In this document: piece after piece, positions 1 through 9,158 of the stretch
Layout: every line of letters begins with the position of its first letter
Position numbering within the stretch: the stretch's first letter is position 1
NCBI RefSeq assembly: GCF_013820765.1
Contig: NZ_JABJVM010000009.1
Location: forward strand, 1 to 64,000
Direction: 5' to 3'
From: Paenilisteria rustica
GTDB taxonomy: Bacteria; Bacillota; Bacilli; Lactobacillales; Listeriaceae
DNA length: 64,000 nucleotides
The notes under the pieces: generated by a model
What the model saw: only the letters and a program-made list of their open reading frames with translations
Database searches by the model: none
Told to the model about the DNA's origin: nothing
Position numbers and translations under genes: made by a program

Positions 1-3
1 CAT

Positions 4-122
<119 letters not shown>

Positions 123-131
123 ATGTATTAT

Positions 132-204
132 TCCACAGTAGCTCAGTTGGTAGAGCAATCGGCTGTTAACCGATCGGTCGCAAGTTCGAGTCTTGCCTGT
201 GGAG
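132..204 (+). tRNA. tRNA-Asn (GTT)
   Basis: The cloverleaf closes with acceptor strands TCCACAG and CTGTGGA. The anticodon stem ATCGG/CCGAT encloses the loop CTGTTAA, giving anticodon GTT. The T-arm contains the GTTCGAGTC motif. The discriminator base is G and a full CCA end is not encoded. The gene lies between two 5S genes and is probably co-transcribed with the rRNA operon. Confidence 0.93.
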
Positions 205-260
205 CCTTATTTTTGTTTAACTAGAGTTTTGAGGTGTGTTAGAAGTCTGATGATATTAGT

Positions 261-333
261 GCTTCCATAGCTCAGTAGGTAGAGCACTTCCATGGTAAGG
301 AAGAGGTCACCAGTTCGAATCTGGTTGGAAGCT
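261..333 (+). tRNA. tRNA-Thr (GGT)
   Basis: The acceptor strands GCTTCCA and TGGAAGC pair. The anticodon stem CTTCC/GGAAG holds the loop ATGGTAA, so the anticodon is GGT. The T-loop reads GTTCGAATC. The discriminator is T and CCA is not encoded. It sits between tRNA-Asn and the second 5S gene in the same presumed transcript. Confidence 0.93.
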
Positions 334-350
334 TTATACGATATAAATAA

Positions 351-469
<119 letters not shown>

Positions 470-547
470 AATGATGTATGATAGTCTATGAAATCGTAAT
501 TGATTTGTAGGCTATTTTTTTATGTTTAGAAATGGAGGATGGTTGGT

Positions 548-1627
548 TTGGATCTAGCTGATGTGAGGAATATACGGATTGTTAACTCGGGGTTGGGTAA
601 TTCTTTTGAGTCGGTGGTAAGTTGTACAGAAAAGTTGGTCGGGATTCAAGCGCAGTATCAGCAGTTTGGGGAAATCAGTTTATTTCATCGGGTGGATGGG
701 CTGACAAGGGATATATTGGACCAGATATATGCTCAGAATGAAATTATTAAGCTTTGGGGGCAAAGGACTACGGTGCATTTGTATGTACCAGAGGATTGGA
801 AAAACTTACACGAGATTTATTCGCCTAGAAGAACGTGGGTTAGGAAGCATTGTGAGGAGTTAGGTGTGGATTTGGATGATTTGTTGGTGAGAATCGACAA
901 GCTTGGAAGATCGGAACGGTTTGTATCGAAAGAAGAGCTGGCTAGTTTGATGGGGGATCAGGCTAAAAAGTTAATGACCTGGGGTGGTGTCTTGATTGAG
1001 GCTTCTTTGCTGGGTCAGATTTATGCTGTGCCGCAGAGGCCGAGTACGCGATTTTATGCGCATCGGAAATGGGTGGATGGGATATCGCAGGATTCATGGC
1101 AGGATAATGTGGATGAATATGCAATAGATAGGTTTTTATCTCGGTATTTAGCTTGCTATGGTCCTGCTACTTTGGCTGATTTTAAGCATTGGAGTGGTTT
1201 GCCGAACTATGCGTTTTTGGATGCTTTTCGTAGGATTGAGGGGCGATTGGATCGTTTTGATATTGATGGGAAGGTTTACTATTATCCTCAGGGTGAATTA
1301 GATTTAAGTAGGCAGGAAGTGATTCCACAGGTGAAATTGCTTGGGAAATTTGATCCTCTTTTTGTGAGTTTTGCTGATAAGGGGTGGCTTGCAGATGTGA
1401 AATATGAGAGGGAGATTTGGAGGACTGCGGGGCATATTGAGGCTGTACTTCTGATTGATGGGCAAATTCGAGGGACGTGGCGGTATGAGATTAAGGGGGA
1501 GACGATTGGCTTTACTTGTTATACTTTTGGGCGGATTTCCACAAGTGATAAGAAGCGTGTTGGTGTTGAGGCAGAACGGTTGTCGGAGTTTCTTGGGAAG
1601 AAGTTGCAGGGAATTGTATATGAATAA
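548..1627 (+). CDS. AlkZ/YcaQ-like winged-helix DNA glycosylase
   Basis: The protein matches the HTH_42/AlkZ family of winged-helix DNA glycosylases, monofunctional enzymes that excise alkylated or crosslinked bases. The QxQ catalytic motif of the AlkZ branch is visible as GIQAQYQ, and the family segment WGQRTTVHLY follows 40 residues later. An ATG lies at 539 (362 aa, QxQ at residues 37-39), but GGAGG at 534-538 overlaps it. TTG at 548 is spaced 9 nt from that site, so I prefer it (359 aa). The gene stands alone, converging on the acetamidase gene. Family assignment is by motif recognition; substrate is unknown. Confidence 0.72.
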   Translation: MDLADVRNIRIVNSGLGNSFESVVSCTEKLVGIQAQYQQFGEISLFHRVDGLTRDILDQIYAQNEIIKLWGQRTTVHLYVPEDWKNLHEIYSPRRTWVRKHCEELGVDLDDLLVRIDKLGRSERFVSKEELASLMGDQAKKLMTWGGVLIEASLLGQIYAVPQRPSTRFYAHRKWVDGISQDSWQDNVDEYAIDRFLSRYLACYGPATLADFKHWSGLPNYAFLDAFRRIEGRLDRFDIDGKVYYYPQGELDLSRQEVIPQVKLLGKFDPLFVSFADKGWLADVKYEREIWRTAGHIEAVLLIDGQIRGTWRYEIKGETIGFTCYTFGRISTSDKKRVGVEAERLSEFLGKKLQGIVYE

Positions 1628-1629
1628 AA

Positions 1630-1660
1630 ACACAACCGGATTGTTTTGCACCGATTGTGT
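1630..1660. terminator. Terminator between convergent genes
   Basis: ACACAACCGG pairs with CCGATTGTGT around an 11-nt loop. The T-tract is on the minus-strand side, so it mainly serves the acetamidase gene ending at 1669, and it may also serve the glycosylase gene. Confidence 0.6.
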
Positions 1661-1668
1661 CGCATTCT

Positions 1669-2562
1669 TTATAAAAATGGGTTTTCAGACCAGTATTGGA
1701 GTGGTAGTTCCATGCGTGCGGTCTTGTTTGGATCAACCACTTGGCAGATTCGAAGGTCACCTGCGAGTGAAAGCAGCATGATGGCTTCGGCTTGTGTTGC
1801 CTTTGTTGCGTCTGTCAAAAGTTGAACCATGTTCTTTGTTGCAATTAAGCTGGCGTCGTCGAGTGTTGGTGCGGACGCGATGGTGATGATTTTTTCGTCG
1901 TTGATTAGACTCGGTGTTGGCCAGTTTTTATTTTTAACTACTTGGAGACGCATCGTGATTTGGCTAGCAATTTCGGCACCGGAAACAGATACTTCTCCGT
2001 CCGCCATTGCAGCGTGTACGTCACCAAGCGCGAGTAGAGCGCCAGAGACGTTAACTGGAAGGAATAGTGTTACGCCTTCTGTGATCTCTTTGCAGTCCAT
2101 ATTGCCGCCGTGCGCGTCTGGTGTGCCACATGAGATAGGTTTGCCGGCTGGTGCAGTTCCGATAACGCCAATCATTTTGTTTACAGGAACGGTGATTTCT
2201 TTTGAAAAAATAAGTTGGTCATTTACAATTGGAAACTGGCGGATGGTGTTTTCTGTTAGGTCATCACCAAGGACGCCTAAATTTGGACCCGTTAACATTG
2301 TTGCGTCGCCAATTAATTGAATTTTCTCTATAGTTACAGCCAGTATGTCTCCAGGTTCTGCATCCTTGATGAAAATAGGACCAGTTGCTGGATTTACTCT
2401 ATTCCAATCAAGGCGATGGAATGGCTGATGTTCGGATTTAATTTGGTTTTCAAAGCAGTCGTAGGTTTCTATCGTAACTACTGCGCCATTATCAACTGTC
2501 ATGCTTGGTTCTGCGTTCTTATCCATTGCATAAATAACGTGTTGTTTCGTCGTGGGATGCAT
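1669..2562 (-). CDS. Acetamidase/formamidase family protein
   Basis: The 297-aa product belongs to the FmdA/AmdA family, zinc-dependent amidases that hydrolyse formamide or acetamide to ammonia and the acid. Recognisable stretches are HRLDWNRVNPATGPIFI and AEPGDILAVTIEKI near the N-terminus and CGTPDAHGGNMD plus GDVHAAMADGEVSVSG in the middle, which carry the acidic and histidine ligands of the family. An upstream TTG is in frame, but ATG at 2562 has AAAGGAG about 8 nt ahead and is preferred. It is not in an operon. Substrate cannot be told from sequence. Confidence 0.85.
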   Translation of the reverse strand: MHPTTKQHVIYAMDKNAEPSMTVDNGAVVTIETYDCFENQIKSEHQPFHRLDWNRVNPATGPIFIKDAEPGDILAVTIEKIQLIGDATMLTGPNLGVLGDDLTENTIRQFPIVNDQLIFSKEITVPVNKMIGVIGTAPAGKPISCGTPDAHGGNMDCKEITEGVTLFLPVNVSGALLALGDVHAAMADGEVSVSGAEIASQITMRLQVVKNKNWPTPSLINDEKIITIASAPTLDDASLIATKNMVQLLTDATKATQAEAIMLLSLAGDLRICQVVDPNKTARMELPLQYWSENPFL

Positions 2563-2861
2563 CAAAATTTCTCCTTTCTTTTAGAGTGGTGGTGCTTCAA
2601 GTAACAATGAATAATTAAATTTATTGGAGTACTTTGATAAAGTATAGCATCTCTCTAAAACGAAGTACATGGACATATTGTGAACAGTTTGAGTCGTATT
2701 GTTTGCTTTTAACGGCTTTTATTGCTTAGAATGCTAGATATATTTTGGAGATGCTTATTTACTGCGGTTTTTGGGTGTTTTTTCGCTGATTTCGAAGGCC
2801 TTAAAATATGAAAAATACTTTTATTTTGTTTGTGTGATTGCGTGGATAGAAAAACCTTTCT
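2563..2861. other. Intergenic region between divergent acetamidase and ECF operon
   Basis: About 300 nt of AT-rich DNA between the acetamidase start and the ECF promoter. It must hold the acetamidase promoter on the minus strand, but I cannot assign one with confidence. An in-frame extension of ecfA1 starts at 2771 but would cross the ecfA1 promoter and has no family similarity. No RNA gene or repeat was seen. Confidence 0.5.
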
Positions 2862-2890
2862 TTGCGTGGGGTGTTTTTTTGTACTATAAT
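2862..2890 (+). promoter_or_regulatory. Promoter of the ecfA1A2T-truA operon
   Basis: The -35 TTGCGT (2862-2867) and -10 TATAAT (2885-2890) are 17 nt apart. Transcription would start near 2896, about 34 nt ahead of the ecfA1 ATG, which excludes the longer upstream reading. Confidence 0.65.
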
Positions 2891-2929
2891 AAGCAGGGTA
2901 TAGGATCGTGTGAGAGTGAGGTGTGCGTG

Positions 2930-3769
2930 ATGTCGGATGATTTCGTGAAATTGGATCACGTTAGTTATAAATATGAGGATGAAGATGTTTTCGCGGTGAA
3001 GGATGTTTCTTTTACGGTGAAAAGGGGCGAGTGGTTGGCGCTGGTCGGGCATAATGGGTCTGGAAAGTCGACGATTGCAAAACTCTTGAACGGCTTGCTA
3101 TTCCCGACAGAGGGCATGGTCAAAATTGGACACTTTAAATTGGGTGAAAAAACGATTTGGGATATTCGGAAGCAGGTTGGGATGGTTTTTCAAAATCCGG
3201 ATAATCAGTTTGTTGGCGCGACGGTGCAGGATGATGTGGCGTTTGGGCTCGAGAATCACGGTGTGCCGCATGAATTGATGGTGAAACGCGTGGAGAGTGC
3301 GCTGGACGAGGTCGGAATGCAAGGTTACGCATTACATGAGCCGTCTCGTCTTTCGGGCGGTCAGAAGCAGCGTGTGGCGATTGCTGGGGTTCTTGCTTTG
3401 CAGCCGGATGTGATTATTTTGGATGAGGCGACATCGATGCTTGATCCGCGTGGTCGTGCCGAGGTGATGGAAACGATTCGCATAATGCGGGAACGTGAGG
3501 CAATTACGGTGATTTCGATTACGCATGATTTGGATGAGGTCGTGATGGCGGACCGGGTTATCGTGATGAATAAAGGCGAGCGGCACCTCGAGGGAACGCC
3601 AAAAGAGGTTTTTGCGCAGGCAGATGAAATGCGGCGAATCGGGCTTGGTGTACCTTTTATAACGTCGTTGCAGGAAAAATTAGAGCAGTCAGGGGTTACG
3701 CTAGCGGATCGGAGCTTGATGGAAGGGGCGTTGATGGATCAGTTATGGACATTACATTCGAACAAGTAG
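2930..3769 (+). CDS. ecfA1: ECF transporter ATPase A1
   Basis: This 279-aa ABC ATPase is one of the two nucleotide-binding subunits of the energy-coupling module shared by several vitamin and metal S-components. Walker [10 protein letters not shown] is at about residues 40-48, the Q-loop VFQNPDNQF follows, then the signature LSGGQKQR and Walker [17 protein letters not shown] at 2930 gives the normal family N-terminus [11 protein letters not shown] and lies just behind the predicted promoter. It overlaps ecfA2 by 25 nt and heads an operon ecfA1-ecfA2-ecfT-truA, as in other Bacilli. No S-component gene is adjacent, consistent with a group II system that uses substrate proteins encoded elsewhere. 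Confidence 0.92.
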   Translation: MSDDFVKLDHVSYKYEDEDVFAVKDVSFTVKRGEWLALVGHNGSGKSTIAKLLNGLLFPTEGMVKIGHFKLGEKTIWDIRKQVGMVFQNPDNQFVGATVQDDVAFGLENHGVPHELMVKRVESALDEVGMQGYALHEPSRLSGGQKQRVAIAGVLALQPDVIILDEATSMLDPRGRAEVMETIRIMREREAITVISITHDLDEVVMADRVIVMNKGERHLEGTPKEVFAQADEMRRIGLGVPFITSLQEKLEQSGVTLADRSLMEGALMDQLWTLHSNK

Positions 3770-4617
3770 GTTATTGTTATCAGAAAAATTCTCCTTTTGA
3801 GACGCGAGCGCTTCAGGATGTCAACGTAACGATTGAATCTGGGAGTTATACAGCGATTATTGGGCATACGGGCTCTGGAAAGTCGACGTTATTGCAGCAT
3901 TTGAATGCATTGTTATTGCCGACGGAGGGTACCGTGACACTTGGTGATCGGGTTATTAAGGCTGGCGAAAAGCAAAAGGGATTGCGTGATTTGCGGGAAC
4001 GTGTGGGCATTGTTTTTCAGTTTCCAGAGGCACAGTTATTTGAGGAGACGGTGGAAAAGGATATTTGTTTTGGACCGCTTAATTTTGGTGTGTCGGAAGA
4101 AGATGCGAAGGCACGGGCACGTAAGGTGATCGTTGAGGTCGGATTGACGGAGGAAATTTTGACGCGTTCGCCGTTTGAACTTTCTGGTGGTCAGATGCGA
4201 CGTGTGGCGATTGCTGGTGTTTTGGCGATGGATCCGCGGGTTTTGGTGCTTGACGAACCGACGGCTGGGCTCGATCCGAACGGGCGTAAGGAGATCATGG
4301 AGATGTTCGCGACGCTGCACAGGACGAAAGGGCTGACGACGGTTCTTGTGACGCATAGTATGGAAGATGCGGCGACTTACGCGGAAAAAGTAATTTTGAT
4401 GAAAGGCGGAACGGTGGAACGAGTGGCGACACCTCGGGAAATTTTTAGTCAGCCGGATGCGTTGACGGATTTAGGACTCTCGGTTCCGGATGTGGTGCAT
4501 TTTCAACGGAATTTTGAGCAACGATTTGCGGTGAAGCTTGAGAAAACGTGTTTGACGATTGATGAATTGGTGGGAGAAATGGTGCCGTACCTTGGGAAGG
4601 GTGTGGCGAGCCAATGA
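3745..4617 (+). CDS. ecfA2: ECF transporter ATPase A2
   Basis: The second ATPase of the energy-coupling factor, 290 aa. Walker [10 protein letters not shown] is at about residues 35-43; the Q-loop is [10 protein letters not shown]; the signature is LSGGQMRR and Walker B is [13 protein letters not shown]. It forms a heterodimer with EcfA1 and couples ATP hydrolysis to movement of EcfT. The start lies inside the ecfA1 3' end and the stop overlaps the ecfT ATG by 4 nt, indicating translational coupling. Confidence 0.92.
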   Translation: MDITFEQVGYCYQKNSPFETRALQDVNVTIESGSYTAIIGHTGSGKSTLLQHLNALLLPTEGTVTLGDRVIKAGEKQKGLRDLRERVGIVFQFPEAQLFEETVEKDICFGPLNFGVSEEDAKARARKVIVEVGLTEEILTRSPFELSGGQMRRVAIAGVLAMDPRVLVLDEPTAGLDPNGRKEIMEMFATLHRTKGLTTVLVTHSMEDAATYAEKVILMKGGTVERVATPREIFSQPDALTDLGLSVPDVVHFQRNFEQRFAVKLEKTCLTIDELVGEMVPYLGKGVASQ

Positions 4618-5411
4618 TGGAGAAGATGATTCTCGGTCGGTTTATCCCCGGCGAATCATGGTTACATCGTCTCGATCCTCGTGCAAAAATTACAGCCGTG
4701 ATGTATTTTATTATCATCGTGTTTCTCGCGAATAATTGGCTTACATATGCGTTATTATTTGTGTTTGTACTGAGTTTGCTATTTGCGTCACGTGTGCCGT
4801 TTATGTTCTTTATAAAAGGGCTGCAACCGGTGTTTTGGCTGATTATCTTGACGCTGTTGTTGCAGGTGTTTTTTACGCAGGGTGGAACGACGTATTTTGA
4901 GTGGGGACCGATTCACGTGACGAGTCTCGGATTGATGAACGGGGCGATGATTTTTGCGCGTTTTGTGTTGATTATATTTATGACAACGCTATTGACGCTT
5001 ACGACGAGTCCGATTGAGCTGACGGATGGGATTGAGAACATGCTGGCATTGCTACGATTTGTGCGGTTTCCAGTGCATGAATTGGCGCTGATGCTTAGTA
5101 TTGCGCTTCGGTTTATTCCGACGCTAATGGACGAAACGGAGAAAATTATGAAGGCGCAAAAGGCCCGCGGGGTGGAGTTTTCAAGTGGTCCAATCAAAGA
5201 CCGGATGAAGGCGATTGTGCCGCTGCTCGTACCACTTTTTATCAGTGCTTTTAAACGCGCGGAGGATTTGGCGATAGCGATGGAAGCGCGTGGGTATCGT
5301 GGCGGTAAGGGCAGGACGAAATTTAGACTGCTTGCGTGGCGGTTTTCGGATACATTTTTGCTGGTGATGATGTTGGTTGTAACGGCATTGTTGGTTTGGC
5401 TGCGATCATAA
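4614..5411 (+). CDS. ecfT: ECF transporter transmembrane subunit T
   Basis: A 265-aa integral membrane protein beginning [23 protein letters not shown], the usual EcfT N-terminus. Several hydrophobic segments are visible between about residues 25 and 135 and again near the C-terminus. The two Ala-Arg-Gly coupling helices that contact the ATPases are seen as AQKARGVEF and AMEARGYRGG. It anchors exchangeable S-components in the membrane. It overlaps ecfA2 by 4 nt and truA follows after 15 nt. Confidence 0.9.
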   Translation: MMEKMILGRFIPGESWLHRLDPRAKITAVMYFIIIVFLANNWLTYALLFVFVLSLLFASRVPFMFFIKGLQPVFWLIILTLLLQVFFTQGGTTYFEWGPIHVTSLGLMNGAMIFARFVLIIFMTTLLTLTTSPIELTDGIENMLALLRFVRFPVHELALMLSIALRFIPTLMDETEKIMKAQKARGVEFSSGPIKDRMKAIVPLLVPLFISAFKRAEDLAIAMEARGYRGGKGRTKFRLLAWRFSDTFLLVMMLVVTALLVWLRS

Positions 5412-5426
5412 GATGAGGTGTAACAA

Positions 5427-6167
5427 ATGAAGCGATTTAAGGCAGTAATTCAATATGATGGGACTAATTTTGTCGGTTATCAGATTCAGCCGAATGGGCG
5501 AACGGTGCAGGAGGAAATTGAAAAAGCGCTATTGCGGATGCATAAAGGTGACGTGGTGAAGATTGTCGGCTCTGGGCGAACAGATACGGGCGTTCATGCA
5601 AAAGGTCAGGTGATTCATTTCGATTCACCGCTTGCGATACCACCGGCAAAATATCGGAAGGCTTTGCAGACTTTCACGCCATATGATATTAGTATTGTTT
5701 CTGTGGAGGAAGTGGATAACGATTTTCACGCGCGCTTTGGGACGATTGGAAAAGAATATCGCTATTTTGTTCAGCGTTCGGAGTTTTTTGACCCGTTTGC
5801 GCGACATTTTACGTTGCATTTTCCTTATAAATTAGATATTTCACGGATGCGTGAGGCGGCGGATGTTTTGACTGGTGAGCATGATTTTACGAGTTTTTGT
5901 GCTGCTGGATCTGGTCGTGAGGATAAAGTTCGGACGATTTATGCGATTGAGATTACCGAAGAGGAAGATACGCTGATTTTTTCTTTTAAAGGAAACGGTT
6001 TTTTGTATAACATGGTCCGGATTTTGGTTGGAACGTTACTTGATGTTGGGAATGATCGGTTGACGGTGGCGCAGGTCAAAGCGAATTTAGAGGCGCGAGA
6101 TCGGACGCAAGGTGCCAAAACAGCGCCGCCACAGGGATTATACTTATGGGAAGTCTACTATAAGTAA
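5427..6167 (+). CDS. truA: tRNA pseudouridine(38-40) synthase TruA
   Basis: The 246-aa protein isomerises uridines 38-40 in the anticodon stem of many tRNAs. The catalytic aspartate is D53 in [11 protein letters not shown], and the family segments [18 protein letters not shown] and [14 protein letters not shown] are present. The start ATG has GAGGTG 7 nt upstream. It is last in the ecf operon, followed by a long palindromic element. Confidence 0.95.
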   Translation: MKRFKAVIQYDGTNFVGYQIQPNGRTVQEEIEKALLRMHKGDVVKIVGSGRTDTGVHAKGQVIHFDSPLAIPPAKYRKALQTFTPYDISIVSVEEVDNDFHARFGTIGKEYRYFVQRSEFFDPFARHFTLHFPYKLDISRMREAADVLTGEHDFTSFCAAGSGREDKVRTIYAIEITEEEDTLIFSFKGNGFLYNMVRILVGTLLDVGNDRLTVAQVKANLEARDRTQGAKTAPPQGLYLWEVYYK

Positions 6168-6169
6168 AA

Positions 6170-6293
6170 TCAGCGCGCCGACAAACACTCATCTACGTCG
6201 TTAAAGACTCCGTTCCAGTGCTCATGTACAAATCGTACATTCCGCGCTGGTACTCGCCTTTGCCTAGTATCTGAGCATTTGTCAGCGCGCTGA
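6170..6293. repeat. Long imperfect palindrome after truA
   Basis: The first and last 21 nt are inverted copies with 3 mismatches (TCAGCGCG...CACTC against GAGC...GCGCGCTGA). Complementarity continues inward as weaker pairing to an inner stem CATGTAC/GTACATT around a short loop. Arms are about 58 nt each. There is no T-tract directly at the end, so it is not a typical terminator. It could be a structured RNA, a protein-binding site or a dispersed palindromic repeat. Confidence 0.6.
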
Positions 6294-6351
6294 TAAGTTT
6301 TGCGGAAAACAGACGGCTTTAAAGTAGTTTGAAATTTTTTCTTCAATCGCA

Positions 6352-6380
6352 TTGACTTTTGACGATAAAGACTGTATTAT
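6352..6380 (+). promoter_or_regulatory. Promoter of rplM-rpsI
   Basis: TTGACT (6352-6357) and TATTAT (6375-6380) are exactly 17 nt apart, close to the sigma-A consensus, as expected for a ribosomal protein operon. The predicted transcription start is near 6387. Confidence 0.75.
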
Positions 6381-6386
6381 TGACTA

Positions 6387-6533
6387 TGGTATTGTTTGCC
6401 CCACAATAAGCCCCGGAAGGTTGTTGTGTTGAACAAAACAATGGAAATTTTAATAAATCAAATCGAAAAGCAGATCGTGGGCTATGGAACAGTTTACTGA
6501 TCGCATTTTTCTTAAAATCTAGGAGGGAAAATT
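6387..6533 (+). promoter_or_regulatory. Probable L13 ribosomal-protein leader
   Basis: About 147 nt of untranslated leader precede rplM. It contains short pairing segments (GTTTGCCCCACAA with TTGTTGTG after GCCCCGGAAGG) and ends in a strong AGGAGGG ribosome site at about 10 nt from the ATG. Firmicutes rplM genes carry an autoregulatory L13 leader. Assignment here rests on position, length and visible pairing; a covariance-model search (Rfam L13 leader) would decide it. Confidence 0.5.
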
Positions 6534-6971
6534 ATGCGTACGACTTATATGGCGAAAACAGGCGAAGTAGAACGTAAATGGTATGTTGTTGATGCTACAG
6601 GTATTCCGCTTGGCCGTTTATCTAGTGAAGTAGCTTCAATCTTACGTGGTAAAATTAAACCACAATTTACTCCTCATGTTGATACAGGGGACTTCGTAAT
6701 TATTATTAATGCAGGTAAAATTGCTCTAACAGGTAAGAAAGCAACTGACAAAATTTACTACCGTCACTCTCAATATCCAGGCGGTTTGAAATCACGTACA
6801 GCGGGTGACCTACGTACGAATAATCCTGAGAGATTACTTGAACTTTCTATCAAAGGAATGCTTCCAAAGAATTCTCTAGGACGTCAAATTTTCAAGAAAT
6901 TACACGTTTATGGTGGCGCTGAGCACGAACATGCAGCTCAACAACCAACAGTGTATCAATTACGCGGATAA
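6534..6971 (+). CDS. rplM: 50S ribosomal protein L13
   Basis: A 145-aa protein with the L13 hallmarks: [20 protein letters not shown] near the N-terminus, GDFVIIINA, and the C-terminal [11 protein letters not shown] followed by [17 protein letters not shown]13 is an early assembly protein of the 50S subunit. It is followed by rpsI after 21 nt, the universal bacterial pairing. Codon use is biased as in highly expressed genes. Confidence 0.98.
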   Translation: MRTTYMAKTGEVERKWYVVDATGIPLGRLSSEVASILRGKIKPQFTPHVDTGDFVIIINAGKIALTGKKATDKIYYRHSQYPGGLKSRTAGDLRTNNPERLLELSIKGMLPKNSLGRQIFKKLHVYGGAEHEHAAQQPTVYQLRG

Positions 6972-6992
6972 TTAGAAGAGGAGGGAAATATA

Positions 6993-7385
6993 GTGGCTCA
7001 AGTACAATATTATGGAACAGGTCGTCGTAAAAGCTCAGTAGCTCGTGTACGTTTAGTACCAGGCGATGGCAAAGTAATTATTAACGGTAGAGATTGGGAA
7101 GATTACATTCCATTCGCGGCTCTTCGCGAAGTTATTAAACAACCATTAGTTGCAACTGAAACTCTAGGAAACTATGATGTTTTAGTAAACGTAAACGGTG
7201 GTGGTTATACTGGTCAAGCTGGAGCAATCCGTCACGGTATTTCACGTGCATTGCTACAAGTTGCACCAGATTACCGTTCTCCATTAAAACGTGCAGGTCT
7301 GTTAACTCGTGACCCACGTATGAAAGAACGTAAAAAACCAGGTCTTAAAGGCGCGCGTCGTGCACCTCAGTTCTCAAAACGTTAA
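6993..7385 (+). CDS. rpsI: 30S ribosomal protein S9
   Basis: A 130-aa protein starting at GTG with GAGGAGGG upstream. It begins [19 protein letters not shown] and ends in RRAPQFSKR, the basic C-terminal tail that reaches the P-site tRNA. The [17 protein letters not shown] segment is characteristic. Co-transcribed with rplM; a terminator hairpin follows. Confidence 0.98.
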   Translation: MAQVQYYGTGRRKSSVARVRLVPGDGKVIINGRDWEDYIPFAALREVIKQPLVATETLGNYDVLVNVNGGGYTGQAGAIRHGISRALLQVAPDYRSPLKRAGLLTRDPRMKERKKPGLKGARRAPQFSKR

Positions 7386-7399
7386 GACAAATTTTTCAA

Positions 7400-7429
7400 G
7401 GCTCTCATCTTTTGGATGGGGGTCTTTTT
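7400..7429 (+). terminator. rplM-rpsI terminator
   Basis: GGCTCTCATC pairs, partly through G-U pairs, with GATGGGGGTC, followed by a run of T. It lies 15 nt after the rpsI stop. Confidence 0.65.
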
Positions 7430-7464
7430 CTAGTTATATTTTAAATTTTGGAGGGGAGGATAAT

Positions 7465-8031
7465 ATGGGGATGCTTGGTTTCTTTAAGAAGAAAAAATTC
7501 GATATGGATGCAGTTGACTATAGTAAGCTGATAGAAATTGCAAGGATTTTAAGTAATGACAACAAGGGGTTAGTTGATGATGCTACTTTAATGGCGAATG
7601 ATTATGAAAAATTTCGGCAAACGAATGATAAATGGTGTTCGGAAATGTGGGAAGACTCCTTAGATAGTCACAGTGCGAGATTGTTAATTGCTGCTTACTG
7701 GTTTGTTGGTTATGAGACAGCGCATCAATTTGGTGCATATATTGATTGGAAAGAGGAGACTGAAGATATTTTATGGCAACTTAAAAGCACGATTGATAGC
7801 TTGGGTTATTCACTTAATCTCAATAAAATTATTTTTACGGGAGAAGAACCTACTGATGAGGCGTTGGATAAGATAAATGAATATTTTTTGGCGGAAGGTT
7901 ATACGTTGGTAACACTGGATACAGACAGTGATTGCTATCATCTTTTTATTGTGCCTAATGAGAAAATGGATAGGTTGATTTATTTGGGGCAGTCGATTGG
8001 TTATAGATTTTTCTATGATTATAAGGATTGA
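7465..8031 (+). CDS. Hypothetical protein, possibly DUF6630-like
   Basis: A 188-aa soluble acidic protein of unknown function. An in-frame extension to 7360 would run back through the rpsI terminator. ATG at 7465 is preferred because GGAGGGGAGG lies just upstream. No signal peptide or membrane segment. The C-terminal half has an alpha/beta pattern and the sequence TLVTLDTDSDCYHLFIV, which resembles what I recall of the DUF6630 family; this is weak. It stands alone between the ribosomal operon and the dus gene. Confidence 0.7.
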   Translation: MGMLGFFKKKKFDMDAVDYSKLIEIARILSNDNKGLVDDATLMANDYEKFRQTNDKWCSEMWEDSLDSHSARLLIAAYWFVGYETAHQFGAYIDWKEETEDILWQLKSTIDSLGYSLNLNKIIFTGEEPTDEALDKINEYFLAEGYTLVTLDTDSDCYHLFIVPNEKMDRLIYLGQSIGYRFFYDYKD

Positions 8032-8066
8032 GTTTTGTGGAAAATGAAAATTGGTGATTGATGCTA

Positions 8067-8095
8067 TTGATTTTTTCTAGTATTATTAGTAGAAT
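8067..8095 (+). promoter_or_regulatory. Promoter of the dihydrouridine synthase gene
   Basis: TTGATT (8067-8072) and TAGAAT (8090-8095) are 17 nt apart; the start codon is about 50 nt further on. Confidence 0.5.
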
Positions 8096-8145
8096 AACCA
8101 TGTTTTTACGGAAGTAACAGAGTTTATTGAAATGGAGATTGAATC

Positions 8146-9111
8146 ATGACAACTAATTTTTGGGCAGAGTTGCCGAAGCCTTTTTTTGTTTTAGCACCAA
8201 TGGAGGATGTGACGGATGTTGTTTTTCGACATGTTGTGAAAGAGGCTGGTGCGCCGGATGTCTTTTTTACTGAGTTTACGAATTCGGATAGTTATTGTCA
8301 TCCTGATGGTATTGAGAGTGTGCGTGGGCGGTTGGTTTTTACGGAGGATGAGCAGCCGATTGTGGCGCATATTTGGGGGGATAAGCCTGAGTTTTTCCGA
8401 GAAATGAGTATTGGTTTGGCGGAGATGGGTTTTAAAGGTATCGATCTTAATATGGGATGCCCAGTTCCGAATGTCGCGGGGCGTGGAAAGGGTAGTGGTC
8501 TTATTTTGCGGCCGGAAGTGGCGGCGGATTTGATTGAAGCGGCGAAGGCTGGTGGGATACCTGTCAGTGTCAAAACGCGTATTGGTTATGCTGAATTGGA
8601 TGAGTTAGAGGATTGGATTACGCATTTGCTTGAGCAGGATATTGCAAATTTATCTGTTCATTTGCGGACTCGGAATGAGATGAGTAAGGCCGATGCGCAT
8701 TGGGAACTGATTCCTCAAGTGATGGCGATTCGGGATCGTGTGGCGCCTCAGACGCTGATTACGATTAATGGGGATATTCTGGACCGCGAAATGGGCTTAG
8801 AACTTGCGGAGAAATATGGCGTGGATGGTATTATGATTGGTCGCGGCATTTTCAAGAATCCTTATGCATTTGAAAAGGTGAAGAAGGAACATACGGCGCA
8901 GGAGTTGATTGGATTGTTAGAAATGCAATTGGATTTGCAAGATCAATTTGCTGAGTTGGTTCCGCGTTCGATTACAGGATTGCATCGCTTCTTTAAGATT
9001 TATGTGAAGGGGTTTCCAGGTGCGAATGATCTGCGAATCCAATTGATGGGGACGAAATCGACGGAAGAGGTTCGGCAAGTATTAGCTGAGTTTCGAAATA
9101 CTGATAATTAA
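8146..9111 (+). CDS. tRNA-dihydrouridine synthase family protein
   Basis: A 321-aa FMN-dependent TIM-barrel oxidoreductase that reduces uridines in tRNA D-loops. The N-terminal [15 protein letters not shown] motif contributes to FMN binding. The catalytic cysteine is C105 in [19 protein letters not shown] and [13 protein letters not shown] are the later family motifs. Which Dus subfamily and which tRNA position cannot be assigned from this alone. Single-gene unit ending at a bidirectional terminator. Confidence 0.9.
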   Translation: MTTNFWAELPKPFFVLAPMEDVTDVVFRHVVKEAGAPDVFFTEFTNSDSYCHPDGIESVRGRLVFTEDEQPIVAHIWGDKPEFFREMSIGLAEMGFKGIDLNMGCPVPNVAGRGKGSGLILRPEVAADLIEAAKAGGIPVSVKTRIGYAELDELEDWITHLLEQDIANLSVHLRTRNEMSKADAHWELIPQVMAIRDRVAPQTLITINGDILDREMGLELAEKYGVDGIMIGRGIFKNPYAFEKVKKEHTAQELIGLLEMQLDLQDQFAELVPRSITGLHRFFKIYVKGFPGANDLRIQLMGTKSTEEVRQVLAEFRNTDN

Positions 9112-9150
9112 AGCAAAAAAATCCTCGAAACTAATCGGGGATTTTTTGCT
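9112..9150. terminator. Bidirectional terminator
   Basis: AGCAAAAAAATCCTCG pairs with CGGGGATTTTTTGCT; A-run and T-run flank the GC stem, so it works for both dus (+) and lacD (-). Confidence 0.8.
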
Positions 9151-9158
9151 GTTACTTA

